Assembly (NCBI GenBank): GCA_964644845.1
Contig: CAZXXS010000075.1
Coordinates: 1-20,849, forward strand
Direction of reading: 5' to 3'
Source: Geothermovivens sp964644845
Lineage (GTDB): Bacteria > Zhuqueibacterota > Zhuqueibacteria > Oleimicrobiales > Geothermoviventaceae
DNA: 20,849 bases
Each line of letters opens with the position of its first letter. The stretch's first letter is position 1. Position numbers and translations under genes: made by a program. Shown piece by piece: positions 1 through 7,733 of this stretch. The notes beneath the pieces were generated by a model that saw nothing but the letters and a program-made list of their open reading frames with translations, did no database searches and was not told where the DNA came from.

Positions 1-239
1 GCAGTCGGCTTGCCCGTCTTAACCGCGCAGAAACGGCAGTTCCGTGTACACACGTCGCCGAGGATCATGAAGGTGGCCGTACGCCGCGCCCAACAATGTC
101 CCACGTTCGGACACCGCGCGCTTTCACAAACAGTGTGCAAATGGTGTTGCGCCACAAGCCTTCGCACTTCAGCGAACTGGCCGCCTGTAGGCATGCGAAC
201 CTTCAGCCAGGACGGGCGGCGGGATGCATTTTCGGACAT
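1..239 (-). CDS. lipA: Lipoyl synthase, N-terminal part (cut by window edge)
   Basis: Radical SAM enzyme that inserts two sulfurs into protein-bound octanoyl groups to give lipoyl groups. Only about 79 codons lie in the window; the gene runs off the left edge. I translated it directly from the minus strand. After the ATG at 239 come WLKVRMPTGG, then the auxiliary-cluster cysteine pattern C-x4-C-x5-C (CESARCPNVGHC), then the radical SAM motif CxxxCxxC (CTRNCRFC). Both patterns are diagnostic of LipA. The frame stays open upstream, with a GTG four codons earlier, but ATG fits the usual length. It is the last gene seen of the minus-strand group, 79 nt after the E2 gene. Together with lipB upstream it covers octanoyl transfer and sulfur insertion, and so would mature the E2 encoded next to it. 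Confidence 0.93.
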   Translation of the reverse strand, partial: MSENASRRPSWLKVRMPTGGQFAEVRRLVAQHHLHTVCESARCPNVGHCWARRTATFMILGDVCTRNCRFCAVKTGKPT

Positions 240-318
240 CCTACTTCTCACGCTCTTCTGCAGTAAGTTCAGGCTCAGGTGAAACCGAAGCACCGCTTAG
301 GGTGCTCCTTTTCTTCCT

Positions 319-1650
319 CTAAAACACCACCTCCGGCTCGTAGTTCTCCAGGAGTGCCACCACTCGCTGGAGAAAACGTCCTGCGTACAGTCCATCGATC
401 AAGCGGTGATCGTAGGTCAGGCTGATGTACATCATGTGACGAATGGCAATCGCGTCGTCTTCCACAACCACCGGTCGCTTCTTGATCGCTCCCGTACCAA
501 GGATGCCCACCTGGGGCACTGGAATGACCGGTGTACCAAACAGGTTCCCGAATGTTCCAATGTTTGTGATCGAGAATGTACCGCCCTGGACATCATCTGG
601 GGAAAGTTTCTTCGAACGCGCCCGGGTGCTGAGGTCATGAAGCGCCCGGGCAATTCCGACCAGGTTGAGAGCGTCTGCATCCCTGATCACCGGCACAATG
701 AGCCCTTCGTCCACAGCCACGGCAACACCAATGTTGATGCGCCGCTTGAGAAGAATGTTGTTGCCATCGATCGAGGCATTCAGGTACGGAAACTCGCGCA
801 GCGCTTTCGCAGTTGCTTCCACGAAAAAGGACGTGTAGGTCAACCGCACGCCCATTTTCTCCAGAAACGCCTGTTTGGTCGACTCGCGAAAACGCACAAG
901 GTTCGTCACATCGGCTTCTGCTACCGATGTGACGTGGGCCGCTGTCTGCTTGGCCAGTACCATGTGCTCCGCAATCTTCTTGCGGATGTGCGTCATCGGC
1001 TCAACGACCACATCTTCTCCTGGTACCGGACCCTGGGCAACACCCGGCGGCGAAACTACCGCCCCAGCAGGTTGCACAGCTTCGGTTGCAGAAGCTCGTG
1101 TCGCGGACACTTCACCAGCCTTTCGCGCGGCGACGTAAGCCAGGATGTCCTTCTTGGTCACCCGTCCCCCTGCTCCAGTGCCTGGAATTTGCTCCAGCTC
1201 TTCGTCGCTGATTCCCTCTTTCTCCGCGATCGAACGGACAAGCGGCGAATAAAAACGCCCTGATTTCCCAACAGTCTTGATTGCCGAAACGCGTGGAGAG
1301 GCTTCGTCCCGCCCTTCCGTTGCGGACCCGCTTTCGGCGTCCCCGTTTCCGGCAGACTTCGCCTTTTGCTGCGGCGCGGTCTGTTCACGCACGGAAACCT
1401 CTGCTTGCTCAGCTTCGGTTTCGATCACCGCCAGCTTTGTGCCCACCGGTACGGTTTCGCCTTCCGGCACAAGGATCTCCACCAGGATACCGCCCACCGG
1501 CGCTTCGATTTCCGAGTCCACCTTGTCGGTCGAGATCTCGTACAGCAGCTCATCCTTCTTGACCCGATCCCCCGGTTTCTTGTGCCATTTGACGAGCGTG
1601 CCCTCCACTACACTCTCGCCCATCTGCGGCATTACCACATCCACTTTCAT
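319..1650 (-). CDS. Dihydrolipoyl acyltransferase, E2 of a 2-oxo acid dehydrogenase complex
   Basis: The E2 core transfers the acyl group from lipoyl-lysine to CoA. Its 443 residues show the usual order: one lipoyl domain (about 1-78, lipoylated Lys43 in TDKVDSE), an Ala/Glu/Ser-rich linker, a peripheral-subunit-binding domain (about 132-172, FYSPLVRSIA to GGRVTKKDIL), a second Ala/Pro-rich linker, and the catalytic domain (about 212-443). The catalytic His415 and the Asp lie in HRLIDG near the C-terminus. The start is supported by GGAG 7 nt upstream. The substrate (pyruvate, branched-chain or other 2-oxo acid) cannot be read from the sequence. The E1 and E3 partners are about 10 kb upstream in the same orientation, on the far side of the nuo genes, and lipA lies directly downstream. 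The role is well supported; the acyl specificity is open. Confidence 0.93.
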   Translation of the reverse strand: MKVDVVMPQMGESVVEGTLVKWHKKPGDRVKKDELLYEISTDKVDSEIEAPVGGILVEILVPEGETVPVGTKLAVIETEAEQAEVSVREQTAPQQKAKSAGNGDAESGSATEGRDEASPRVSAIKTVGKSGRFYSPLVRSIAEKEGISDEELEQIPGTGAGGRVTKKDILAYVAARKAGEVSATRASATEAVQPAGAVVSPPGVAQGPVPGEDVVVEPMTHIRKKIAEHMVLAKQTAAHVTSVAEADVTNLVRFRESTKQAFLEKMGVRLTYTSFFVEATAKALREFPYLNASIDGNNILLKRRINIGVAVAVDEGLIVPVIRDADALNLVGIARALHDLSTRARSKKLSPDDVQGGTFSITNIGTFGNLFGTPVIPVPQVGILGTGAIKKRPVVVEDDAIAIRHMMYISLTYDHRLIDGLYAGRFLQRVVALLENYEPEVVF

Positions 1651-1704
1651 CCTGCTACTCCTCAGTCCTCATCCCTACCTCAGGTCACCCTCCCACGGGC
1701 AGTC

Positions 1705-2370
1705 TCACATGACCGGTTTGAACCAGTATTTCATGAAGGCGTCGTGGGTCCACGGCATCTTCGTTTTGAAAACCTCCATGATAGCCTCAGCGTACTGTCG
1801 AATTTCGTACTGAGCGTGGGCCTCAGCCCGGAGGCTAAGGAAATTCATCAGAGCACGCGCGTTGATCGTCCAGTAGAATTCCGTGTAGAGAGCCAACGGG
1901 AGAACAATTCGTGCCAGTTCGCGCGCCACACCGGCGTCCAGAAGCTCGTTGTAAAGACGGTAACTGGCGTCGTAAGCCCTGGTGATCTTTTCGATCAGTT
2001 CGGCCGAAAGGTCTTCGGGCAACTCTTCGTACTTGTAGTCCTTCGAAATCTGTCGCCGTAGCGTTTGGGGCACGTAGAACTCGTACTTCAGGGTCGTGTA
2101 GCGACCGGAGATCTCGTTGTAGCTGGCAATCCGGTGTCGAAACCACTGCCGGGCCACGAAAATTGGGCAGCGCACGTGAAACTTGAAAATCGCGTGCTCA
2201 AAAGGTGTCTCGTGTCGGTGGCGCAACAGGTAGTCGATCAGCTGTCTGTCGCGTTCCTCCCCTTTGCTGCCCTGGCCCGTGGAAACCCGCGCGGCCTGGA
2301 CCACCGCCGGATCGCCACCCATGAAATCCACAAGGCGAACAAACCCGTGGTCAAGAATTCGGTACTCCAT
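1705..2370 (-). CDS. thyX: Flavin-dependent thymidylate synthase
   Basis: Makes dTMP from dUMP using methylene-tetrahydrofolate and FAD-bound hydride, replacing ThyA. The 221-residue protein is of normal length and carries the full ThyX signature RHRxxSxNExSxRY at residues 78-91 (RHRIASYNEISGRY). A conserved RHRHETPFEH stretch precedes it at about 50-59. The ATG is preceded by GGAAGG at good spacing. It sits between an intrinsic terminator (after nuoI) and the E2 gene, 54 nt upstream of E2, so it may be the first gene of a thyX-E2-lipA unit, though I see no convincing promoter in the 61 nt between terminator and gene. Its function is unrelated to its neighbours. The confidence is high because the whole signature is intact. 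Confidence 0.97.
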   Translation of the reverse strand: MEYRILDHGFVRLVDFMGGDPAVVQAARVSTGQGSKGEERDRQLIDYLLRHRHETPFEHAIFKFHVRCPIFVARQWFRHRIASYNEISGRYTTLKYEFYVPQTLRRQISKDYKYEELPEDLSAELIEKITRAYDASYRLYNELLDAGVARELARIVLPLALYTEFYWTINARALMNFLSLRAEAHAQYEIRQYAEAIMEVFKTKMPWTHDAFMKYWFKPVM

Positions 2371-2431
2371 GTTCCACGCCTTCCCGCACCAAAGGCCATT
2401 TACTGTCAGGCCTGTCCCACTGTTCTCCCCA

Positions 2432-2458
2432 GGAAAGCAAAACCCGCGAATGCGGGTT
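2432..2458 (-). terminator. Intrinsic terminator after nuoI
   Basis: A perfect 7-bp stem (AACCCGC / GCGGGTT, 2441-2447 with 2452-2458) closes a 4-nt loop. On the minus strand it is followed by the T-rich stretch TTTTGCTTT. It begins about 53 nt after the nuoI stop, and no gene lies between. It should end the complex I transcript before thyX, at least in part. This is seen in sequence; its strength is inferred. Confidence 0.65.
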
Positions 2459-2511
2459 CTGGGGGCAAACTCTCAACGTCGTTTCTTAGTGCTGCAACAC
2501 CGCGAGCCAGG

Positions 2512-3111
2512 TTACGCACTGGCCGCCGACACCGGCCGACTCGCCGCCAGAGGTCCCGGGTCGGATGCCTTGTCCTGCGTCGGCACACGCACGTAGGGCG
2601 CTGGCTCGTGTGCCAGAAGATCCTCCAGCGTCAACACCATGCTTTCGCGTGTGTACGCCGCGAAGTTGTAAATCCCGGTGTCCATCCGGATCGCGTCTTC
2701 GGGGCACGCTTCCACGCAGTAGCCACAAAAGATGCACTTCCCAAGGTCGATATCAAAGCGCACCGGAACCTTCTCGATGTTCGGGTCCGGGTGTTCACCG
2801 GCAACGATGTAGATGCAACTCGCCGGGCACACGGTCTCGCACATCATGCACGCCACACAGCGCGGACTTCCGTCGGCGCGTTTGGCGAGCCGGTGCATGG
2901 TACGCAACCGCGGGGAGATCGGCCGAATCTCCTCCGGGTACTGGTACGTAACCGCGCCCTTCGGCACATTTTTCAGCCCCAACAGTCGCAGGGTGTGCCG
3001 GGTCATGTTGACGATGAAGTGCTTCGCGGTGATCGCCAGACCTCTGAAGACCTCGGGGAAGTAGATCCTCTCCCAGAACGTCAGTTCTTTCTCAGACTGT
3101 GGTATCCGCAT
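2512..3111 (-). CDS. nuoI: Complex I subunit I, 2x[4Fe-4S] ferredoxin-like protein
   Basis: Carries electrons through clusters N6a and N6b toward NuoB in the hydrophilic arm of NADH:quinone oxidoreductase. The 199 residues hold two classic [4Fe-4S] motifs: Cys85-88-91-95 (CVACMMCETVCP) and Cys126-129-132-136 (CIFCGYCVEACP). The N-terminal amphipathic region anchors it to the membrane arm in the family. The C-terminus (about 170-199) is a Pro/Ala/Ser-rich tail beyond the conserved core. The start is 6 nt after the nuoH stop, and the GGGTAAGGG that spans that stop serves as ribosome site. It is the last nuo gene here; a terminator follows and nuoJ does not. Confidence 0.97.
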   Translation of the reverse strand: MRIPQSEKELTFWERIYFPEVFRGLAITAKHFIVNMTRHTLRLLGLKNVPKGAVTYQYPEEIRPISPRLRTMHRLAKRADGSPRCVACMMCETVCPASCIYIVAGEHPDPNIEKVPVRFDIDLGKCIFCGYCVEACPEDAIRMDTGIYNFAAYTRESMVLTLEDLLAHEPAPYVRVPTQDKASDPGPLAASRPVSAASA

Positions 3112-3117
3112 CGTCCC

Positions 3118-4200
3118 TTACCCGATTAGCAGGAGAACCGCAGCTGTAACCACAACATTTGCCAAAGACAGCGGCAACAGGTAGCGCCAACCAATTCGCA
3201 TCAGCTGGTCGTAACGCACCCTCGGCAGTGTCCACCGGATGAGCATTTGAAACCAGAGGAGAAACACCACTTTGATGAAGAACGCGCCGACCTGGAGGAG
3301 TGCCACAACCACGTTCGGCAAAGCTACGGCCATTCCCCACGGGAAATGGAAACCGTCCGCAGCGAGCCACGGAACCTGCCAGCCTCCAAGAAACAGCGTC
3401 GTTGTCAGCGCCGCCAACAACACCATCTCGATAAAATCGGTGAACATGTACATTCCCCAGCGCATGCTGGAGTACTCGACCCAGTACCCAACGATCTCCG
3501 ATTCGCCTTCCGGTAGGTCAAAGGGCACACGTTTGGTTTCCGCAATGCCAGCCACCAGGAACAGCAAAAAGCCAAGTGGCTGTAGCACAATGCCCCAGCG
3601 CGGGATCCAGCCCAGGTACATGTGGCCCTGGTAGCGAACCATTTCCTGCAGATCCAGAGTGTTGTAAATCAGCAGGGCACCAATGATCGCAACACCGATG
3701 GTGACCTCGTAGGAAATCATCTGGGCCGAAGCGCGCAACCCGCCCAGAAACGAGTAGTTGTTCTCCGACGCCCAGCCGCCAAGCACAACCCCGTAGACAC
3801 CCAGCGAAACAATCGCGAAGACGAACAAAATCGAAGCGTTCAGTCCAGCCACCTGCAAGCCGATTTCCTTCCCGCCCACCCGCAGAACATTTCCGAACGG
3901 GATGGCCGTGAAGGTGACCAGCGCGAAGAAAAGGCTCAGCATTGGCGCCAGCATGTGAATGAACTTGTCGGCGCGCTCGGGCGTGAACTCCTCCTTGGTG
4001 AACATCTTAATCGCGTCGCTCAGGATGTGGAACAGCCCGATGACGCGTAGGCCCAGGATTTGCGCACGGTTGGCACCGATGCGGTCCTGCATCACTGCCG
4101 ATTGCTTACGCTCCACCCACGTGAGAACAGCGCCGATGGTCAACACCGTCATCACGATGAAAACGGCCTTCAAAAGAACGATCAAAATGTCGAGAGCCAT
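3118..4200 (-). CDS. nuoH: Complex I membrane subunit H
   Basis: The membrane subunit that forms much of the quinone-binding channel and links the hydrophilic arm to the proton-pumping arm. The 360 residues contain about eight hydrophobic segments spread over the whole length. Near the N-terminus is the signature ERKQSAVMQDRIGANRA (about 30-46). A second conserved acidic/aromatic stretch, EYSSMRWGMYMFTDF, lies in the second half, as in NuoH/Nqo8/ND1. It follows nuoG after 49 nt and precedes nuoI by 6 nt. With nuoA it is one of only two membrane subunits in the window. Length and motifs are normal. Confidence 0.97.
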   Translation of the reverse strand: MALDILIVLLKAVFIVMTVLTIGAVLTWVERKQSAVMQDRIGANRAQILGLRVIGLFHILSDAIKMFTKEEFTPERADKFIHMLAPMLSLFFALVTFTAIPFGNVLRVGGKEIGLQVAGLNASILFVFAIVSLGVYGVVLGGWASENNYSFLGGLRASAQMISYEVTIGVAIIGALLIYNTLDLQEMVRYQGHMYLGWIPRWGIVLQPLGFLLFLVAGIAETKRVPFDLPEGESEIVGYWVEYSSMRWGMYMFTDFIEMVLLAALTTTLFLGGWQVPWLAADGFHFPWGMAVALPNVVVALLQVGAFFIKVVFLLWFQMLIRWTLPRVRYDQLMRIGWRYLLPLSLANVVVTAAVLLLIG

Positions 4201-4249
4201 GACCCTACCGTCTCCCGTTCAAGCAGCCCGTTCAACACCGGATTCGCTA

Positions 4250-5887
4250 CTACTCCGCCTTCACAGTTTCTTCGGCAGCGCTCGAGACCAACTTCCCGTG
4301 TTCTCCCAGCGCCTCGTAGCTGAGTCCCGAGAACGCTGCGACCTGTCCGGCCAATTCCGAGAACACTTCCGCAGCGCTTTCCGAACTCGGCTCGAGACCC
4401 AGGGCTCTGGCCAGACCCGCCAGAATGCTCAGACCGGTTCTCGACTCACCAAGCGGTTCCACAGCCTTCCAGAAACGCTGCACACGACCCTCAAAGTTCG
4501 TAAAAGTGCCCTCCTGTTCCACAAAAGTGGCCATGGGTAACACCAGATCAGCCTTGGCGGCGGTCGCGTTCCAGTTAGTCCCCACGTAGATCACGCGACC
4601 CAGCTTCGGCAGCACAGCTTCAGCCCGCTCGGCTTCGGTGGATTTGCTAAGATCCTCGTTGAAGATGACAACCGTGTCCACCTGGCCAGATTCTGCCGCA
4701 TCCAGAAGAGCCGAAACGTCAGAAGTCCCCGCGCTAAACCCCAGGTCCAACAACTCCGCGCCCTTCGTGTTCGGGTTCTTGTCCGCTTTGATGAGCAGAG
4801 TGTCCTCGTAGCCGGGCTCCTTGGGCTCCACCCTGAACCCGATTCGTGACACTCCCAGGGAGGAAAACAACTTTCTGGCGGCGAACAATTCCTCGTTTGT
4901 CATCTTGGCCGAGAGCAGAACGCCGACCCGGTCCGCACCTTCTTTTGTCGCGTCGGACAGCAGGTCCGAAGCGAGCTGGAATGCGGCTGGCCAGCTCAGC
5001 TCAACCGGTTCTCCACCGTCCAGACGCCGGGGCACCAGGATGCGGTCCAGAGCATCCACGTATTTGTAACCGTAGCGCCCGTCGTCGCACATCCAGTAGC
5101 CGTTCACTTCGGGATTTGGACGCGGTCGAATGCGCGGAATTCTGCGGCCGCCCGCTTTGTACTCCCGGCTGATGTTGTAGTCCACCGCGATGTTGCATCC
5201 CCGGCTGCACCCCGGACAAATCGACTTGACCTGCTGCAGGTACCAGACACGCGTCTGAAAACGGAAATCGCGGTCCGTCAGCGCCCCCACCGGACAAATG
5301 TCCGCCAGATTCCCCTGGTAGCGGTTCTGAAGCTCGCTGATGCCCGGGTAGAGATCCACCACCGAACGGTTGCCCCGGTTGAAAATGCCGAGTTCAAACG
5401 TCTTCGTCACCTCGCGCGTGAAGCGCACGCAACGCGAACAAAGGATGCAGCGCTCCTGATCGAGAACAATGTGCTTACCGATGGGTTTGGCCTTCTGCTT
5501 CTTGATCTTGTTCTCGCGAAGCCGGCTTTTGTAGAGCCCGTGCTCCATGTAGTAGATCTGCAGGTAGCACTCGCCTGCCTGGTCGCACACGGGGCAGTCC
5601 AGAGGATGATCCACCAGCAGGAACTCCAGCACAGCCTGGCGTGCTTTGCGCACTTTCTCCGTATTCGTCCACACCACCATCCCGTCGGCGGCTTTGGTGT
5701 GGCAGGAAATCTGAAGCTTGGGCATTCCCTCGATTTCGACAAGACACATCCGGCAGCTTCCCGCCACTTTCAGCGCCGGATGGTAGCAGTAGTGCGGAAT
5801 CTCAATGCCCAGCTTCTTGGCCGCTTCCAGCACGTTTGTGCCCGGTTCTACCGAGACTTCCTTGCCGTCTATTTTCAATGTCGGCAT
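4250..5887 (-). CDS. nuoG: Complex I subunit G, iron-sulfur protein (short form)
   Basis: Large Fe-S subunit that passes electrons from NuoF/NuoE toward NuoI. Cluster ligands are all visible: [2Fe-2S] Cys34, 45, 48, 62; His-ligated [4Fe-4S] His94, Cys98, 101, 107; [4Fe-4S] Cys147, 150, 153 and 198; and a fourth set Cys224, 227, 231, 267 matching the off-pathway N7 site known in some bacteria. The C-terminal molybdopterin-like domain is much reduced: the protein has 545 residues against roughly 780-910 in well-studied bacterial NuoG proteins. It still holds a typical end motif (LVLPMATFVEQEGTFTNFEG, about 445-500). There is no sign of frameshift; this looks like a natural short form. It starts 63 nt after nuoF. 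Confidence 0.95.
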   Translation of the reverse strand: MPTLKIDGKEVSVEPGTNVLEAAKKLGIEIPHYCYHPALKVAGSCRMCLVEIEGMPKLQISCHTKAADGMVVWTNTEKVRKARQAVLEFLLVDHPLDCPVCDQAGECYLQIYYMEHGLYKSRLRENKIKKQKAKPIGKHIVLDQERCILCSRCVRFTREVTKTFELGIFNRGNRSVVDLYPGISELQNRYQGNLADICPVGALTDRDFRFQTRVWYLQQVKSICPGCSRGCNIAVDYNISREYKAGGRRIPRIRPRPNPEVNGYWMCDDGRYGYKYVDALDRILVPRRLDGGEPVELSWPAAFQLASDLLSDATKEGADRVGVLLSAKMTNEELFAARKLFSSLGVSRIGFRVEPKEPGYEDTLLIKADKNPNTKGAELLDLGFSAGTSDVSALLDAAESGQVDTVVIFNEDLSKSTEAERAEAVLPKLGRVIYVGTNWNATAAKADLVLPMATFVEQEGTFTNFEGRVQRFWKAVEPLGESRTGLSILAGLARALGLEPSSESAAEVFSELAGQVAAFSGLSYEALGEHGKLVSSAAEETVKAE

Positions 5888-5950
5888 GGCTTCTGCTCTC
5901 TCCCTGATCCGAACAAGCCCAAGCTACTGTCTTCTCCGGTGCTCTGCAAG

Positions 5951-7255
5951 TTAGCTGGCTTTGGCCACGCGGTGCTTCCGGTCCTCCAGGTCGCAACGCC
6001 CTTCGCGCACGTGGTACTCGAACTCATCCCGGAACTTGGTCACAAAGCTGATCACAGGCATCGCCGCGGCATCGCCCAACGGGCAAACGGTGCGCCCCAT
6101 GATGTTCTGGGCAATCTCCAGGATGTTGTCCACGTCCCCTGGCATCCCACGGCCTTCGGCGATTCGATCGAAAATCCGTACCAGCCATCCTGTTCCCTGC
6201 CGGCAGGGCGTGCACTGTCCACACGACTCGTGCGCGTAGAAGTGGATGATGTTCCTGAGCGTGTCAAACATGCAGGTGTCCTCGTCCATCACGATGACAC
6301 CGCCGGAACCGGCCATCGTGCCCGCCTTGGCCAGGTCATCAAAACACATCCGCACGTCGATTTCATCAGCCTTCAGGACGGGACACGAGCTACCGCCCGG
6401 GATGACTGCTTTCAGTTTCTTGCCGTCGCGAACGCCACCCGCGAAATCGAAAACGATCTCTCGAAGCGTGGTGTGCAAAGGCGCCTCGTACACTCCCGGT
6501 CGCTTCACATGCCCACTGACGGAGAAAATGCGCGTACCGCCGCAGCGCTCCGTGCCTTCGGAGAGCGATGCAAACCAGTCGGCACCCTTCGCAATGATGT
6601 GCGGCACGTAAGAGAGCGTCTCGACGTTGTTGACCACGGTGGGACTCTGAAACGCACCGACTGTTGCTGGGAAAGGTGGCTTCAAGCGTGGCCAGCCCTT
6701 TTTTCCCTCCAGCGAATTCAGCAGAGCCGTCTCTTCGCCGCAGATGTACGCACCGGCGCCGCGGTGGATGTACACCTCCAGATCGTAGTCGCTACCAAAA
6801 ATGCCCTTGCCGAGGTAGCCTTTGGCTTTGGCTTCAGCGATGGCCTCTTCCAGCCGCCGGGCCGGGTGCACGTACTCGCCGCGGATGTAGATGTACGCCA
6901 CGTGCGCACCGATGGCGTACGAGGCGATCATCATGCCTTCCAGCAGCGAGTGCGGGATGTTCATGATTACGTGGCGATCTTTGAACGTGCCGGGCTCGCC
7001 CTCGTCAGCGTTCACCACCAGGTATTTGGGTTTCTCAGAATCCTTGGGTACAAAGCCCCACTTCACACCGGTCGGGAACCCGGCGCCACCAAGCCCTCGC
7101 AACTTCGAGCGTTTCACCTCCTCAATGACCTCATCCGGGGTCATCGATTTCAGGACCTTGCGAATGGCCTGGTAGCCGCCCAGTTTTTCCCACACGTCGA
7201 TCTTGTGGGAATCCGGAACGTCGAAAAACTCTGTCAGTACCTTCACTTGTGGCAT
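5951..7255 (-). CDS. nuoF: Complex I subunit F, NADH-binding flavoprotein
   Basis: Entry point of complex I: it oxidises NADH on FMN and passes electrons to cluster N3. The 434 residues show the glycine-rich nucleotide region LGGAGFPTG (55-63), NADEGEPGTFKDR (82-94), the RGAGAYICGEETAL segment (about 165-178), and the N3 ligands Cys345, 348, 351 (SCGQCTPC) and Cys391 (VCPLGDA). Length and order are standard. The ATG is 4 nt beyond the nuoE stop codon, with only a weak GGA upstream, which suggests coupling to nuoE translation. NADH from the dehydrogenase encoded upstream is its natural substrate. Confidence 0.97.
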   Translation of the reverse strand: MPQVKVLTEFFDVPDSHKIDVWEKLGGYQAIRKVLKSMTPDEVIEEVKRSKLRGLGGAGFPTGVKWGFVPKDSEKPKYLVVNADEGEPGTFKDRHVIMNIPHSLLEGMMIASYAIGAHVAYIYIRGEYVHPARRLEEAIAEAKAKGYLGKGIFGSDYDLEVYIHRGAGAYICGEETALLNSLEGKKGWPRLKPPFPATVGAFQSPTVVNNVETLSYVPHIIAKGADWFASLSEGTERCGGTRIFSVSGHVKRPGVYEAPLHTTLREIVFDFAGGVRDGKKLKAVIPGGSSCPVLKADEIDVRMCFDDLAKAGTMAGSGGVIVMDEDTCMFDTLRNIIHFYAHESCGQCTPCRQGTGWLVRIFDRIAEGRGMPGDVDNILEIAQNIMGRTVCPLGDAAAMPVISFVTKFRDEFEYHVREGRCDLEDRKHRVAKAS

Positions 7256-7259
7256 GGTG

Positions 7260-7733
7260 TCATTCCAGGCTTTCGAGGATTTCGTCCAGCTTCTTTTCGT
7301 CCAGGGGACCGTAGAAGTCGTCGTTCACCTGCATCATCGGAGCCATTTCGCAAGCACCGAGGCATTCCACCGTCGTCAGTGTAAAGCGTCCATCCGGTGT
7401 CGTCTGGCCGACGTCGATGCCGAGCTTTTTCCGCAGGTAGTCAAGCACGTTGGTCGCGCCCATGATGTGGCAAGCTACACTCTCGCACACCTTGATGTGG
7501 TACTTCCCCACAGGGCGATCGCGGAACATCGTGTAGAACGTGAAAACCTGGTGTACATCTGTAACCGGAATCTCCAGGAGCTTCGCCACGTAGTCTTCAA
7601 CTTCCTGCGTGATGTAGCCAAACTCCTCCTGGGCCAAATGCAGCGTGGGAATTACCGCCGCTTGCCGGTCAGGGTAGTGGCCCAGCAGCTCGCGAAACTG
7701 TTGAAGAGCCTTCTCGCTGAATTCCACGCTCAT
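7260..7733 (-). CDS. nuoE: Complex I subunit E, [2Fe-2S] protein
   Basis: Thioredoxin-fold [2Fe-2S] subunit (cluster N1a) that pairs with NuoF in the NADH dehydrogenase module. The 157 residues carry the ligand pairs Cys83/Cys88 (CESVAC) and Cys124/Cys128 (CLGAC). The N-terminal helical part contains the family's HLAQEEFGYIT and FTFYTMF stretches. Its ATG overlaps the nuoD stop codon by 4 nt (ATGA), a typical translational coupling. Length is normal. Confidence 0.97.
   Translation of the reverse strand: MSVEFSEKALQQFRELLGHYPDRQAAVIPTLHLAQEEFGYITQEVEDYVAKLLEIPVTDVHQVFTFYTMFRDRPVGKYHIKVCESVACHIMGATNVLDYLRKKLGIDVGQTTPDGRFTLTTVECLGACEMAPMMQVNDDFYGPLDEKKLDEILESLE

Noticed and set aside
289..306. 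Hairpin AGCACC/GGTGCT between the E2 gene and lipA as a terminator
   Set aside because: Only a 6-bp stem with a 6-nt loop and no T-run on the minus strand; lipA probably stays in the same transcript.
5471..7384. 637-residue plus-strand open frame antisense to nuoF and nuoG
   Set aside because: Lies exactly opposite two certain genes; His/Arg/Val-rich composition is the mirror of their codon bias, with no recognisable domain or ribosome site.
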